64,000 bases of DNA from Chaunax sp. Z400 (GCA_037577475.1 CM075183.1:18557781-18621780), one strand, 5' to 3'; positions 47,442 to 59,679 are shown, counted from the first letter of the stretch. Numbers and translations: made by a program. Notes: a model not told the origin generated them from the sequence alone.

Positions 47442-47795
47442 TCAAGAAGTGTGGAGGGTGATACAGAGAACACCAACAGTCAGTACTGCGTGTGATTGAT
47501 AAGACGTTTTAATCTGGACTTGTAGGATGACATGCCATTCTTCCTGCAGTGTTGTCATAAGTTCATGTGTTGCTGGAGCAGGATCTTTCCGTCTCACCTG
47601 ACGATCCAGAACATCCCACAGATGCTCGATTGGGTTGAGATCTGGTGAATATGCTGGCCAAAGAAGCACAGCGACGTTGTTCTGGTCCAGGTAGGCTACT
47701 CCTGACAGACATGAGCCACATGTGGTCTGGCATTGTCATGCATGAAGGTGATGCCTGATTGCTGTATCCTGGGAATGACATGTGGACCGAGGACC
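47442..47795 (-). mobile_element. Tc1/mariner transposase carboxy-terminal fragment
   Basis: The minus-strand frames give FMHDNARPHVAHVCQE (second catalytic Asp) and, after a frame shift, LLWPAYSPDLNPIEHLWDVL (catalytic Glu), as in fish Tc1-like transposases. The 5' two thirds and the inverted repeats were not found. Dead relic. Confidence 0.88.
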
Positions 47796-47799
47796 GTAT

Positions 47800-49035
47800 C
47801 TCGAGCTTATCTAAAGCTTTTTTGTCTTTAAACTGATAGGAAAGTTGAGATTAGAGACACAGACCAGTTTTCTTTTTAATGCATAGGCCTACTTGACTTA
47901 ATGTACTACAACATGTTAACAATAACAGAGAAACAAGGCTGTGAAATTATTTTATTTATGTGTAATTTAAGCCACTGCCTATAGATAATATTTCTCAAGT
48001 AACTAACTTTAGTTTATCGGCACAGTCCTCACAACAGCATCATCAGTGTCGCAAAACAAAATATATTTCAGCTGAACCCACTAAGATTTAACGTGGGATC
48101 CCCAAATAAAAAGTCAGGCTTGACTAAGTCTTTTTGTTTGTTTGTCAACATAACTAAATTATAATGTGCATCCACATAAAAGAATGGATCTAGGCCTCAA
48201 TCCTGATCTAATTCAAACACTGATGGATGTTTCCCTGCCATATTCCCAAACCCCCCCCACCGAGTTTCATGAGAATCCAAGTAGTTTTTGTGTAATCCCT
48301 CTGACAGACAATCCAACAAACACAGAGGCAGGTGACACCATAACCTCTTTGGTGGAGGTCATAAAATGGATGTGTTTGTTGGCACCAGGAGTAAAGGTTT
48401 GGTAAATTTATGGAGTAAGTTTTAGGCATTAATGTGTTGTAGTTTTTCACCACCCACTGTCATAAATTATCCCAGTTGATCTGAGATTACTTAGGAGTTC
48501 AGTTACATTCAACTAAAGGAACCTAGGTGTGCCCTTTATTAAAGCAATTCCTGTCAACAGCATGACTCTTGATAATGAATTCATACCCAGTGTGTTGTTT
48601 ATGATGCACCTGTCAGCTATCAGATCCAAGAACATTCACATTATAGGTGTGACCGTGTTGTTAACCACATCATGAGGCATGACAAGAATCAAACTCGACC
48701 TGGCACTTTATGAGTTCTATGTGAGCAACCTGTCCCATGTCAGATCCTCTGAAGTTAGCTCAATAATAATAATAACATAAGGTTCATTTATTTAGCACCA
48801 ATGTTACAAAATTCTTTACAACCAACACAAAAATTAAATATACAGTAACGTGTGAATAAAACAGGTCAGCATTAATGAAACTTATAACCATGGATGATTA
48901 GAACTGCAAACATAACATTTTTTTAAAAAACAGTCGGTGAATTAAAATAGAGCAGAGCAAGATTGAAGTACAATAAAAAAAATAAAATACATGTAACTCA
49001 AAAATGTAAGAATAAAACTAGAATTACTGACTTAA
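47800..49035. other. Spacer between copies 3 and 4
   Basis: It contains an inverted-repeat element piece (48180-48365, ending aacctctttggtggaggtca) and a (TAA)n-tailed repeat (48760-48850, ggttcatttatttagcacca). No gene was recognised. Confidence 0.5.
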
Positions 49036-49039
49036 ATTT

Positions 49040-49160
49040 AGGTTCCCTTCAGGTACTTCGGCTTCCTCCCACCACCAAAAATGCAATATAGGTGTATTGG
49101 TGACTCTAATTTGATCATAGGCGTGAATGTTAGTTAGAATGGTTGTTTGTCTTTCTATTT
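49040..49160 (+). repeat. Dispersed repeat abutting the stop codon of copy 4
   Basis: The stretch cttcggcttcctcccaccac to gttgtttgtctttctatttt is the family seen at 29893-30165. It ends within ten bases of the copy 4 stop. Confidence 0.7.
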
Positions 49161-49167
49161 TCAGCAG

Positions 49168-51413
49168 TCATTGGAAATGTCGGAGAACCTCTATATAACG
49201 GAGCTCGGGTGTGACAAGCTTGAGGCAGAGCTCCTGGGCCTGGCTTGACAATCCATGGCTAAGATTCACTGGAAGGTCATATCCCATAATGTCGTCTGTC
49301 CCTCTCGGCTGCCAGGGGCGGAGATTTTTGTTTTTCATCTTCATGGATGAGCGAAGTGCTGTCTGCCCATTGAAGCAGCTTCTCATCAGCCTCTCCTGGG
49401 CCTGCCGAAGGGCTCGTACCTCCTTTTGTACACAGGCTGGACCCAGAGCTAAAATTTTGCGCCACAAGGAGGCATTGAAGTAGTCATAAAGATGTGCATC
49501 TAAAGAATTCCAGGCACGGATCTTTAAAGCTAGACCTGGTGTCAGCCTCTGCTTTGAGCTTTCCTTCCGCATGTTGAGCTTAAAATAAAGAATGTCGTCC
49601 AGATCCCAGGAGAGGAGATGGCGAAGGACAATCAGCGACTCATCAAAGTAATCAGCAATCATCACAAGGGAGAAAATCTGCTCCACCTCTGCCACAAGGG
49701 CTGGCACATATGCTGTATCTGTTGTTGGGTGATCCTTGTCTTTGCCCAAGTCGAAGGCCAGGTGATTGTGTGCATACATAGAGTCCTTCTCATTTGGGCG
49801 GTAGTAGCGCCATGGGTCTGCTAAGAAAGCCTCCAGGGAACGATTAGGGACTCTCCCGAAGCTATTACATTCATTTAAGTAGTAATTGAATGCAGAGTCA
49901 AACATGGAGCTGGGCTCTCTCATGATTGTGATATAAATTGTGTCGCTTGGCATCAGACGTTGCAGCTCCATTCTGTTGAAGCGCATATGGTTAGCTATGA
50001 TGTTCGGTGGTACCGTGTGTGGGTCAACAAAATGAGTGTTGAAGGAGTTTGGGTAGCAGAACAGGTGACCACAGGACTGAACTGGCAACGCCACTGTTAG
50101 GTTGTGGCGCTCTGCGAAGCGGAAAATCAGGTTCTGCATGGTACTACTGGCCGTTTTGTGGGTCTTGAGGAAGGCCACATTGGTGTGTTTAGATTTCTGA
50201 ACAGGCACAGGGAGGGAAAAGAGGGAAGGAAATCTAGAGTAGACAGCATCCATGGTCCTGGAGAAAAAAAAAATGTATTTGAAGGTGAAGCACCATAAAA
50301 TGGTCATATCACAGATAAATTTGCACAGACTCTGGATAGATATTTGAAAAAAACTGTGGACAAGACAGAAGTCATGCAATAATAAAGGAAATATCAGTTT
50401 ACCTCAATTAAAAAGAGAACAGATTAAGCATTAGAAGCATAAATCTTGTAATAGTGCCTATCCCACAATGGTAAAGTATCCTTAAAAAATCATTCTTGAT
50501 CCAGATGATGATCCGGACCACCAACAAAATCTAACAGACTTTTCCTTGGGCCATATCGTACCTCTAAAATAATTCATCGAAATCCAATCGTAACCTCTTG
50601 AGTAATCCTGCTAACAGACAGACAGAGAAACCAGTCAGGTGTTACGTCTGCCCCTTAGACGCCCTCCTCAACCTACCAACTGCTTCTCTATGAATACTCT
50701 CTCTCTCCCGCTCCCCCCTTCCTTGTGTGTGTGTGAGTTATTGCCTGCCACTATCGCCATTCAATTTATGCTACATGTATCTGTTGCTAAATGATTAGCG
50801 TGCCCCTGTATGGTTTTTGTCAAAAGATGCCTCGGCTGCCCCTGATACCTGGGGCAAGCTGCGGCAGTAGATGTTAAGTAAAGTAATCTCTGTCTATGAT
50901 TCTGTGTAGTACACAGTAATTCTTTGTTATCGGTTTGGTTCATTTGTCTGTTTGTTGGTTGGTTGGTTGGTTTGTTTGTTTGTTAGCATGATTACGCAAA
51001 AACTAATGGACGGATTTGTGTGAAATTTCCACCAAAGATGGACCCTAGCATATCCTAGAGGTGATTACATTTTAGTGATGATTCGGATGATTGTTGGGCC
51101 TTGGCGGAGGTTTGCGCCAAATGTTTGGGAGCTGAGGATAGATGAGGAGGAGGAAAAAGAATCACACAGAGCAGCTCAATATAAAATAAATGAACATGAG
51201 CTAGTTAATTTTCAGGACTGTGAACATCTGAAGTGTGAACTTGGACAACACTGATAGAGAATATAGAGTTAGCACAAGTGCATGATTGTGTGGGTGTATT
51301 TCATGCTTTTGTGGGTGTGTTTCATTCACTCACCACCTCCAAAGACTGCCATGGTACAGCAGGAGACTGACAGTACAGATGACAACAAGCAGCAATATCT
51401 TCTTCTGACTCAT
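49168..51413 (-). CDS. gal3st3-like: Galactose-3-O-sulfotransferase (GAL3ST3-like), copy 4
   Basis: Exon A 51413-51334 (MSQKKILLLVVICTVSLLLY, one codon shorter than the others; donor GGAGGTG|GTGAGT) joins exon B 50257-49168 (acceptor CTCCAG|GACCATG) in phase 2 for about 389 residues. The stem region just after the anchor is distinct (MDAVYSRFPSLFSLPVPVQK). The PAPS motifs LKTHKTASSTMQN and TIMREPSSMFDSAF are intact, as is DDIMGYDLPVN. The carboxy end is shorter, stopping at VLRHFQ where copies 2 and 3 run eight residues further, because a TGA stands at a position that is a TCA codon in copy 2. Two private changes are LALKIRAW and WRKILALG. No break is visible; likely functional. Confidence 0.9.
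50440..51125 (+). repeat. Repeat-rich intron of copy 4
   Basis: An inverted-repeat element piece (50440-50640) is followed by the segment shared with copy 3 (50640-50930), a short (GGTT)n run (50965-50983) and another element piece ending cttggcggaggtttgcgcca (51100-51119). Confidence 0.6.
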
Positions 51414-51433
51414 CTCTCTATGCCTCTGTGGTT
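51334..51433 (-). other. Exon A of copy 4
   Basis: Acceptor CTACCTCCCACAG before 51433; donor GTGAGT after 51334. Confidence 0.72.
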
Positions 51434-52045
51434 CTGTGGGAGGTAGACACAAAGAGGTGAATAGAGAACAATAGAACGAGAATGAATGCAGGTGTAATGA
51501 GAAGGCAAGAATGAGGATGAGGTTGAATAGAAATCTGGAATTTGACCGAATCAGTCAGTTAGTTTTTGTGTAATCATGTTGACAGACGGAAACAAAAAAA
51601 ACTGAACTGATCACTCAACCTCCTTTGTGGGGGTAACACATTGATCTGATGATTGACTAACAGCCTCCTTTGTCTGAGGTGGAAAAGTAGATTTGAAGAT
51701 TTACACCCCTTTTATAGAGACAGGGATGGCTTATTTGTCAAGAAGGTGGTTCAAAAGTGCCTGTGGCTATTTTGAGAGATAAGCTTCTAGGTACATTATC
51801 CTTGATAGTGTGTTGCCTTTGTCTGAAAAAAAACAACAACCCTTAATTCAACATATCCAGTGCAAGGTTTGGGTTTGAATTTTGTTGATGTGCTTCAGCT
51901 CCGCATTGACCTGTAGTCCCTTGTGTCTCTGAAGGCCCTGATGAGCTTGAGAAAAAATATCCCAAAGTGTTTTCTGTCTGCGATGTTAAATGCGCCATAG
52001 CCAGGAATCACAACGAGTGATGTTGATGTCAGGGACAGTTTCCTG
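51434..52045. other. Upstream flank of copy 4, no gene seen
   Basis: The first 100 bases resemble the flanks of exon A in other copies. An inverted-repeat element end lies near 51560-51635. Nothing else was recognised. Confidence 0.5.
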
Positions 52046-52049
52046 ACAT

Positions 52050-52405
52050 CATTTGTTTTCATCCCGTGGTCTGTTCAACTCCTGAGGAATCAGATGGAGA
52101 CGTTTCGCTGAATCCTCCACCTGTTAAAGTGGCTGATGTGCAAAGAGACAGTCTTGGTGATGCGTACTTGTCACGAGTTTACATTGTTAAAGAGCAGAGT
52201 CGTGATCCCTCCCTTGCCCCCCGTTTTGATCTGGTTGTACCTGAGGAGGAGGCAGCAAAAATAGCTTCTGGCTATTTCTTTAAAAATGACATGATTGAAA
52301 TGATTCTTTTGCACAAGTGGACACCACCATATGCATCCACACTGATTGGAGCATCGTGACTCAAATTGTAGTCCCAGAGATATTTCATTCTGAAATTCTC
52401 AGTCT
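52050..52405 (+). mobile_element. Ty3/gypsy pol remnant (RNase H to integrase zinc-finger region)
   Basis: One frame gives VADVQRDSLGDAYLSRVYIV and ASGYFFKNDMIEMILLHKWT; the next frame continues with DWSIVTQIVVPEIFHSEILS. Together they match the region before the integrase HHCC finger in fish gypsy elements. It breaks off into a (TAA)n-containing repeat at about 52405. Dead fragment. Confidence 0.7.
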
Positions 52406-52590
52406 TAATAATAATAGTAATAATAATAATATTAGCTGGGATTTCTATAGCGCTTTCACGAGAGGCATGGAGGGACTTGTGAAAGGAGTTGAGAAATGTG
52501 AGAAGGAGGATTTTAGTTGATATGGAACTTAATTTGGAGCCAGTGAAGGTGGATGAGAGTTGGGGTGATGTGGCTCCAGGGTTGGTGCAG
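52406..52590 (+). repeat. (AAT)n plus 'tttctatagcgctttcacga' dispersed repeat
   Basis: The (AAT)n stretch and 'tatagcgcttt' core are typical of a common fish repeat end; a weaker relative is at 48760-48850. Confidence 0.6.
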
Positions 52591-52597
52591 GTTTAAA

Positions 52598-52616
52598 CTA
52601 ACCCTAACCCTAACCC
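52598..52616 (+). repeat. Interstitial telomere-like (CCCTAA)3
   Basis: ctaaccctaaccctaaccc, just over three telomeric units inside repeat-derived DNA. Confidence 0.9.
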
Positions 52617-52869
52617 ATAATACTAAGAAAACTGTCTGCCACAGTTTCCAAGGCGATGTCTTAAGATAACCAGCTCCTCAACTGTGGAATGCCCCAGGCG
52701 TTGTATTTTCCCCCGTTCAGATCATATGATTAACCAATGGTTTGGAAATGAGCCGATTATGAAGACAGACTCCCGCACCTTAATTACCTGCTTAATTAGC
52801 TTAATGTCAGCATCCATATTTAAGACAACAGAGAGACGTTCTTCTTTGTCCTTCTTTTGGTGACTCCCT

Positions 52870-53150
52870 GTATGTTTGAAGATGTGAACATTATCTGAGG
52901 GGTGCAGAGAAGAAGAGACAGATGAGCAGTGTGCAGGTTGTCTTACCCTCTGGACATTTGATGGAAGATGAAGTTTTCTAATGATTCTGCTGCTGGTCAA
53001 CAGATCTGTCTATCGCTCTCTCCCTGTGTGGAGGATGCTGCTTTCTCTGTCGCTCTCATTCTCTTTATGTGTTGTTGTTCACACACAGGAATGTAGAAAG
53101 AGTTGAGGAACTGGACTCAAAAGTGGAGATACCAGTTCTGAACCAACTTT
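52870..53150. other. Conserved upstream block of copy 4, candidate 5' exon
   Basis: It matches 46860-47115, with a donor-like GTAAGA at 52946-52941 on the minus strand. It lies 1.5 kb upstream of exon A. No counterpart was found upstream of copies 1, 2 or 5. Confidence 0.35.
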
Positions 53151-53159
53151 ATCTTCCTC

Positions 53160-55420
53160 ACAATTCCAAATACAGCAAAGGAGAGGAAGAAAGAAAAATA
53201 TCATCTGTAATAATTACAACACTTCATGGACTTGAAAGTGTTACCTATATATGCATTAGTAATCAGTTAGCATTTTAAAATTGTAATACTCTTTTAATTC
53301 ATGTAAATCTTCCATGTGCCTGGCTGAGTGTGTTTGGTGTGTATGAGGTATATTCACTGCTTGCTGTAGGGCTGACTCATCCTGTGCAATGTGACTGAAA
53401 TAGAAAGAGTTTGGCACATCTTCAGAATTTTACATAGAAGTTTTCATCTGATGGGTTAAAGCAGGGCTCACGGATGAAACAGTTCAAAATAAGCATTCAT
53501 TACAAAGCTCTAAAGGTGGAGGTTTGGACACTGGTTGAAGCAGGCAGACATGTAAATTGGCAAGGAGCAGATTAAACCCGAGGTACAGGTAGACTAAGAA
53601 TAAGACGAGAAATGACTCCGAGACTACGCCACACGCTTCTGGCACTAAAACCTGAACTATCATAAAATGTTTCCAGGCTATGTCAAATCAAAATCCTGTA
53701 CAAAATGTTTAACAGAGGTGTATCACCAATAATTCAAAAAAAAAATCTGGCATGATGACATCACTTAACTGGGATCTGCCTCAGACAAATGAAGTAATAC
53801 CACCTAATTATAATTTTAATCTCCCAGATCTGTGTGGTCAGGATTCCGATCTACATTTGTCCCGTTTACACAGCCTTTTCAGGACTGGTACTCCTTCATG
53901 CCACCCTGATATTCTTTATGAGCCCAATGAAGGCGTGATGGGGGTTTGTTTTTATCCACCTCTATGACCGCAGTGGAGGAGTAAACGAATCGCACATCAG
54001 TGTAGATGTGAGGTGGAAAGGCAAGACGGGGCTGTGATGTTTTGTCCAACTCTTGTTAAAATCTAAGAAATAATCCAGATCGTTGCATATCTGAATGAAT
54101 CTGCATTGAAAAGGGAAACATGTTCAGTCACAGATGATTGCAAATCACTCAAATTTTAAATGGAGGATCATAAATTAACATTTGAGGGTGAGTAAAAGCA
54201 TATTCTTAAGCTGGCTCACAGTCAGATATAAAAATTAGATGAAAATATTTATAAGTACTTATTTTAATTGTACTTTCTTACCTTTATTAGTCGACAAATG
54301 ACGGACAGGAACTTTGATTTACCACAGTTTGATTTGTGTATTTGAGCATCAGTTTATTAAAACTATTATACAAAGCACAAAGGTTCAAAATCAAGTTTTG
54401 TGCCAATATCTATGGAGACCCAAGGTGTTGAAAAATTATGACAATTTGGCAAATTGTTAACAATAAATGATTTAGGTAGACACAGAGATCTTATTGTAAT
54501 AACACCCAGGATTAGGATAAAACCCCAAATCCAGAAACATTGGATTCATTGTAAAGCCTCTACGATGCAAGATTTGATCTTATCTCGAGTGAGACTGGAA
54601 TCAGGGGTGAGCTGAAGAAAGCAAAGACGTCAGCACTGAATTCTTGATTGAGAGTCAGACCAGAGGGTATCAGCAGGGATGAGAGGATGGAGAAATGGAT
54701 TCACAGAGGAAACCAGAGAGGCCAAATTGAGTATCCAGCAGTTTTTAAGGCTTACCTGATGGATAAGGTCCATCTCTTTTTCCTGTCTGACTTTTCAACT
54801 CCTTTCCCTCCATTGTTGTACACTCTGGAGTTTGTAAAAGAAGAACAGGTTTTTATTGTGCTCTTGTATTAATGGTTGGAGGTTATCTCAATGTCTGTCT
54901 GGCCTCCTATAGGAGGCTCTTTGGAAGATTGACAGCTGATCCCTTTATGTCATTATGTCTCTCTTAAGGACTTTAAATGGCTAATGTTAGCGGAGAGAGA
55001 GCGAAAGAGAGCTTGAGAAGAGAGACTGAAAGCAAGTAACATGAGAATCTATCAGTTCAAGTCTGATTCAAGCTGAAGTCCGGATATGGGTAACTCCTTT
55101 TCCCCTTGTTTCACATTTATTTTTATTACAAACCCATATTTTTTCCAAATTATCTACTTGTTTCCCAAACCCTGAAACATCCATGCACAATTGTCTTCAG
55201 AGTCAGGGTAGAGCTATGCAGTCTGTTGGGTACTCAGATTTTATCCTGGTCTCTATTTTTCAGTTGATGAGGCCTGAGTCTGTGAGGATTTAGTTGTTAA
55301 CTTTGGGTTCCTTTGAAAGTCTGCATCATGCTTTTTGGTGGAGGTGGACCCTGTTTGTGATACAGGACCAGGGCTTTCAGGAGACGGTTGGGTGCCTTTC
55401 CCTTAAGGATGCAAAGACAC
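53160..55420. other. Spacer between copies 4 and 5
   Basis: No gene was recognised. The stretch 54075-54200 (ttgcatatctgaatgaatct ... gatcataaattaacatttga) matches pieces of block Y at 61930-61990 and 62427-62450, so part of the ancestral upstream region survives here without the intervening sequence. Confidence 0.5.
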
Positions 55421-56699
55421 AACTTACAGGGGTGGTGAATGCTGTGTAGGCTGGAGTTGATGGACTTGACGGTAGCGCAGTAATTGGGAATGAAGGAGCA
55501 ACCGTCCATAATGGCTCCCGGGAGTGACAAGCTTGAGGCAGAGCTCCTGGTCCTGACTTGACAACCCATGGCTGAAATTTACTGGAAGTTCGTATCCCAT
55601 AATGTCAACTGTCCCTCTCGGTTGCCAGGGGCTGTGATTTTCGTTTTGGATTTCTTTGGATGTGCGAAGCAGCGGCTCTCCTTTGAAGCAGCTTCTCATC
55701 AGCCTCTCCTGGGCCTGCCGAAGGGCTTGTACCTCCTTTTCTACACAGGCTGGACCCAGAGCTGAAATTTGGCGCCACAAGGAGGCATTGAAGTAGTCAT
55801 AAAGATGTGCATCTAAAGAATTCCAGGCACGAATCTTTGAAGCTAGACCTGGTGTCAGCCTCTGCTTTGAGCTTTCCTTCCGCATGTTGAGCTTAAAATA
55901 AAGAATGTCGTCCAGATCCCAGGAGAGGAGATGGCGAAGGACAATCAGCGACTCATCAAAGTAATCAGCAATCATCACCAGGGAGAAACTCTGCTCCACC
56001 TCTGCCAAAAAAGCCTCCACATATGCTGTATCTGTTGCTGGGCGATCCTTGTCTTTGCCCAAGTCGAAGGCCAGGTGTGCATATAGAGTCCTTCTCATTT
56101 GGGCGGTAGTAGAGCCATGGGTCTGCTAAGAAAGCCTCCAGGGAACGATTGGGGACCCTGCTGAAGCTACGACAGAAGTTAAAGTAGTAATTGAATGCAG
56201 AGTCAAACATGGAGCTGGGCTCTCTTATGATTGTGATATAAATTGTGTCGTTGGGCATCAGACGTTGCAGCTCCATTCTGTTGAAGCGCATATGGTTAAC
56301 TATGATGTTCGGTGGTACTGTGTGTGGATGGACAAAGCGAGGGTTGAAGGAGTTTGGGTAGCAGAACTGGTTACCACAGGACTCTATTGGCAACGCCACT
56401 GTTAGGTTGTGGCGCCATGCAAAGCGGAAAATCAGATTCTGCATGGTGGTGCTGGCTGTTTTGTGGGTCTTGAGGAAGGCCACATTTGTGTGTTTAGGTT
56501 TCTGGGCCAGGACAGGGTGGGAACGGAGGGAAGGACAACCAAAGTATAAGGCATCCATGGTCCTGGAAAAAAAACAGGAGGTAGAGATGTAAACTCTTTT
56601 TACTCAGAGATCGGCGCGTAGAGAAGACCCTTCTCTGCAGCGGTTTAACGTTGCACCAATGTGTGATTTTTAAATAGCATGCCGACATTCCTCATTTTT

Positions 56700-57922
56700 A
56701 GGTTATGTATGCGTCGAGCAGCGCTTCACCCTCTGACACCTGGACAATAACAACACCTATGCTAGAATGCTGTTCATAGACTTCAGCTCAGCATTCAACA
56801 CCATCATCCCCTCCAAACTCATCACCAAAATCCATGACCTGGGCATCAACACCGCCCTCTGCAACTGGATACTGGACTTCTTAACTAACAGACCCCAGTC
56901 TGTTAGGATAAACAACCAAACCTCCTCTACCCTCATCCTGAACACCGGCGTGCCACAGGGCTGTGTGCTGAGCCTTCTGCTCTACTCCCTCTTCACACAC
57001 GACTGCACACCTGTCTATGGTTCCAATACCATTATCAAGTTTGCAGATGACACCACGGTGGTCGGCCTCATCAGTGACAATGATGAGTCAGCCTATAGAG
57101 AGGAGGTGCAGCACCTAGCAGCGTGGTGCGCTGACAACAATCTGACACTGAACACCAGTAAAACCAAAGAGCTCATTGTGGACTTCAGGAAGATCAAAGG
57201 TGGAACACACCCCCCCATTCACATCAACGGGGCTGAGGGAGAACGTGTCGCCAGCTTTAAACTCCTGGGAGTCCACATCTCTGAGGATCTTTCCTGGACC
57301 CACAACACTCGACCCTGATCCGGAAGGCCCAACAGCGTCTCTTCTTCCTGAGGACACTGAGGAAAGCCCATCGGTCTCCTCTGATCCTGGTGAACTTCTA
57401 CCGCTGCACTGTTGAGAGCATCCTCACCAACTGCATCACAGTGTGGTACAACAGCTGCTCTGTCTGGGACCACAAAGCACTGCAAAAGGTGTTGAAAACC
57501 GCCCGGCGCATCACCGGTTCCTCACTCCCCACCATTGAGGACACCGACCGCAAGTGTTGTCTGAGGAGGGCACATAACATCGTCAGGGACAGCTCTCACC
57601 CCGGCCACAGACTGTTCACCCTCCTTCCATCTGGGAGACGCTACAGGTCTCTACGCACAGGGACCTGTTTCCATATCCACTTACTTATCTCTTATAGTTT
57701 AGTCATATCCATATTTCAATATCATATTATACTCATATCAGCCCCGTATTTATTTGTACATATCTACACTGTATATATGTTACATTATACAGGGTTAATA
57801 CACTTTTCTGCTTCTATTGCACTTCTGGATTGATGCCAACTGCATTTCGTTGTCACTGTACTGAACTTTTACTATGATCAATGACAATAAAGTTGAATCT
57901 GATCTGATCTGATCTGATCTCT
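56700..57922 (+). mobile_element. L2/CR1-type LINE, duplicate in intron of copy 5
   Basis: Same insertion as 28085-29498, with FIDFSSAFNTIIPSKL, TGVPQGCVLSLLLYSLFT and FADDTTVVGLISD in one frame to 57318, since its C-run is shorter. It then shifts frame. It lacks about 205 bases near the end (junction gggacctgtttccatatcc at 57661-57679) and carries the (GATCT)n tail. Confidence 0.82.
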
Positions 57923-57939
57923 CACTGACTCACTCTTTT

Positions 57940-58055
57940 ATACAAACTGGGCCTGTTACTGCCTCCACTTCCGAGGCGAAACAACAATAATAACTTCTGT
58001 ACAGAACGTTGAGGCCACAACAGTCTCGCCTCGAACAGGCTGTGTAAAAGGGGCA
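57940..58055 (+). repeat. Dispersed repeat, as at 29526-29635
   Basis: Duplicate within block Y, between the LINE tail and exon A of copy 5. Confidence 0.5.
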
Positions 58056-58324
58056 ATAGAGAATATAGAGTTAACGCAAGTGCATGCTTGCATTGACTTA
58101 TTTCAATCACTCACCTACTCCTAAGGCTGTCATGGTACAGCAGGTAACTGACAGTAGAGATGGCAACAATGAGCAGAAATATCTTCTTCTGATTCATCTG
58201 TCTCTGCTTCAGTGAGACTGTGGGAGGTAGAAACACAGAGGTGAATAGAGAACCTAGGAAAGAATGAGAACGAGGGCAGGCGGAGATGTAATGAGAAGGC
58301 AAAACTGAGGATCTGGGACTTTTC

Positions 58325-58556
58325 TGTGTGGAGTTTGCATGTTCTCCCTTAGTCTGCGTGGGTTCTCTCCAGGTTCCTCCCACCACCAAACACATGCAAT
58401 GTAGGTGAATTGGTGACTCTAAATTGACCATAGGTGTGAATGTGACTGAGAATGGTTGTTTGTCCTGTAATGAACTGGCAACTTGTCCAGGCTGAACCCC
58501 GCCTCCTGCCAAAATTCAGCTGGGATAGGCTCTGCGACCCTACACAGGATGAGGGG
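58325..58556 (+). repeat. Dispersed teleost repeat, as at 29893-30165
   Basis: Duplicate within block Y, slightly shortened (missing part of the 'ctctccgggttctccgg' and 'ctttctatgtgg' segments). Confidence 0.72.
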
Positions 58557-59329
58557 TTACAGAAAGTGATTGAAAGTTTCTTTACTCTTTGACCTGTTTT
58601 GATTGAACACAGTCCGAATGTTTGGAGATATTTGTGTTCATCTTTTTCCCTTTTAGAGAAGAAGCCATTTTTGCTATAATATCTCATAATCCATGAAAAA
58701 TAACCTTCAGTAACTTCATTATTACATAAGCTGGACATCATATAAAATGCAATGCCTTAAATTGGTCCTGCCAAAGTTTTTATTTTATTACTTTTTCACC
58801 ATGCCAGAGTCAAGTGCTGTCATATCTGTGCCCTCGTCAGATCATCCTCTGTTTACATTTATTACCTCTAATCCCTACCAGGACGTCTCTTCCAGGATGT
58901 ACCTCCTGAAACAAATATACAACACAGTGCAATTACATGGATTGGTCCCTTTGTTATGGTTATACATACCCAAACAAATAGGAAATTCAGTATGGGCGTC
59001 CCTGAGTGACAGTTCCAATAAAGCTGTACGGCTCTAATTCAAACATGTACAAAGGAAAGAGAAACAAAGATCATTTCTTGTGTAAATAACTCAAATAAAT
59101 ATTGCATTTAAAAGCAATTCAGATCAATGCAAGGCAACAACATGAGTGTACAGTCATGTTTGCAGCTCTATTAGGCTGTACTTAGACACAGTGGTCTACA
59201 AAGTACTTTATAAGACAAATATAATAAATGACAAACAGCAATAAAATTTATAAGGCTATGTGAAAACTGGTAAAATGAACAATGTAAAGTGATTTTAAAA
59301 AAACAGTCACTAAAACAGAGAGTGGGTAA

Positions 59330-59585
59330 AAAGGCCTAAGAGGTGACTTGACAGATAAAATTCAGACCAAACCCCAGTAAAAGCATACTAATAAAAGTGT
59401 ATTTAAAAGAGGATAAAAACCAAGCCAGTCTGATCTCAGGGAGATTGTTCCAAAGTGTGGGGGCCCTGATCGAGAAAGTCTTGGCTGAGGACCTCAGGTT
59501 ACAACCAGGCACGTAAAGTGTCAGGAGATCGGAGATATATTTGGGAGCGAGACTAAATCGGGCCTTTAAAGTTATCAATAAAATC
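59330..59585 (-). mobile_element. LINE ORF2 carboxy-terminal fragment, duplicate
   Basis: Same as 30925-31180: LAPKYISDLLTLYVPGCNLR and SIRAPTLWNNLPEIRLAW. Confidence 0.75.
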
Positions 59586-59679
59586 GTTAAATCATTTCTA
59601 AAATAACCCGGAAACCAATGAAGAGAAAAGGTAAAGAAACACTACCGAAAATGTGACTCTAGCTTTTTTGTAACCTGTT

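Larger units (their letters stand above)
55424..58197 (-). pseudogene. gal3st3-like: Galactose-3-O-sulfotransferase (GAL3ST3-like), copy 5, frameshifted
   Basis: Exon A 58197-58115 (MNQKKIFLLIVAISTVSYLL, as copy 2) and exon B 56562-55424 (acceptor TTTTTTTCCAG|GACCATG) keep good splice sites. After YYRPNEKDSI an 8-base deletion relative to copy 3 (ctatatgcacacctgg versus ctatatatgcacacaatcac-ctgg) shifts the frame, and translation ends about 40 codons later, losing the second half of the catalytic domain. Beyond the break the old frame stays open to a longer tail ending QPTQHSPPL. The first half resembles copy 1 (KTASTTMQNLIFRFA), and has WRHNLT where others have ERHNLT. Only about 13 bases separate the acceptor from block Y, since the rest of the ancestral intron end is deleted. 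A sequencing error cannot be excluded. Confidence 0.87.
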
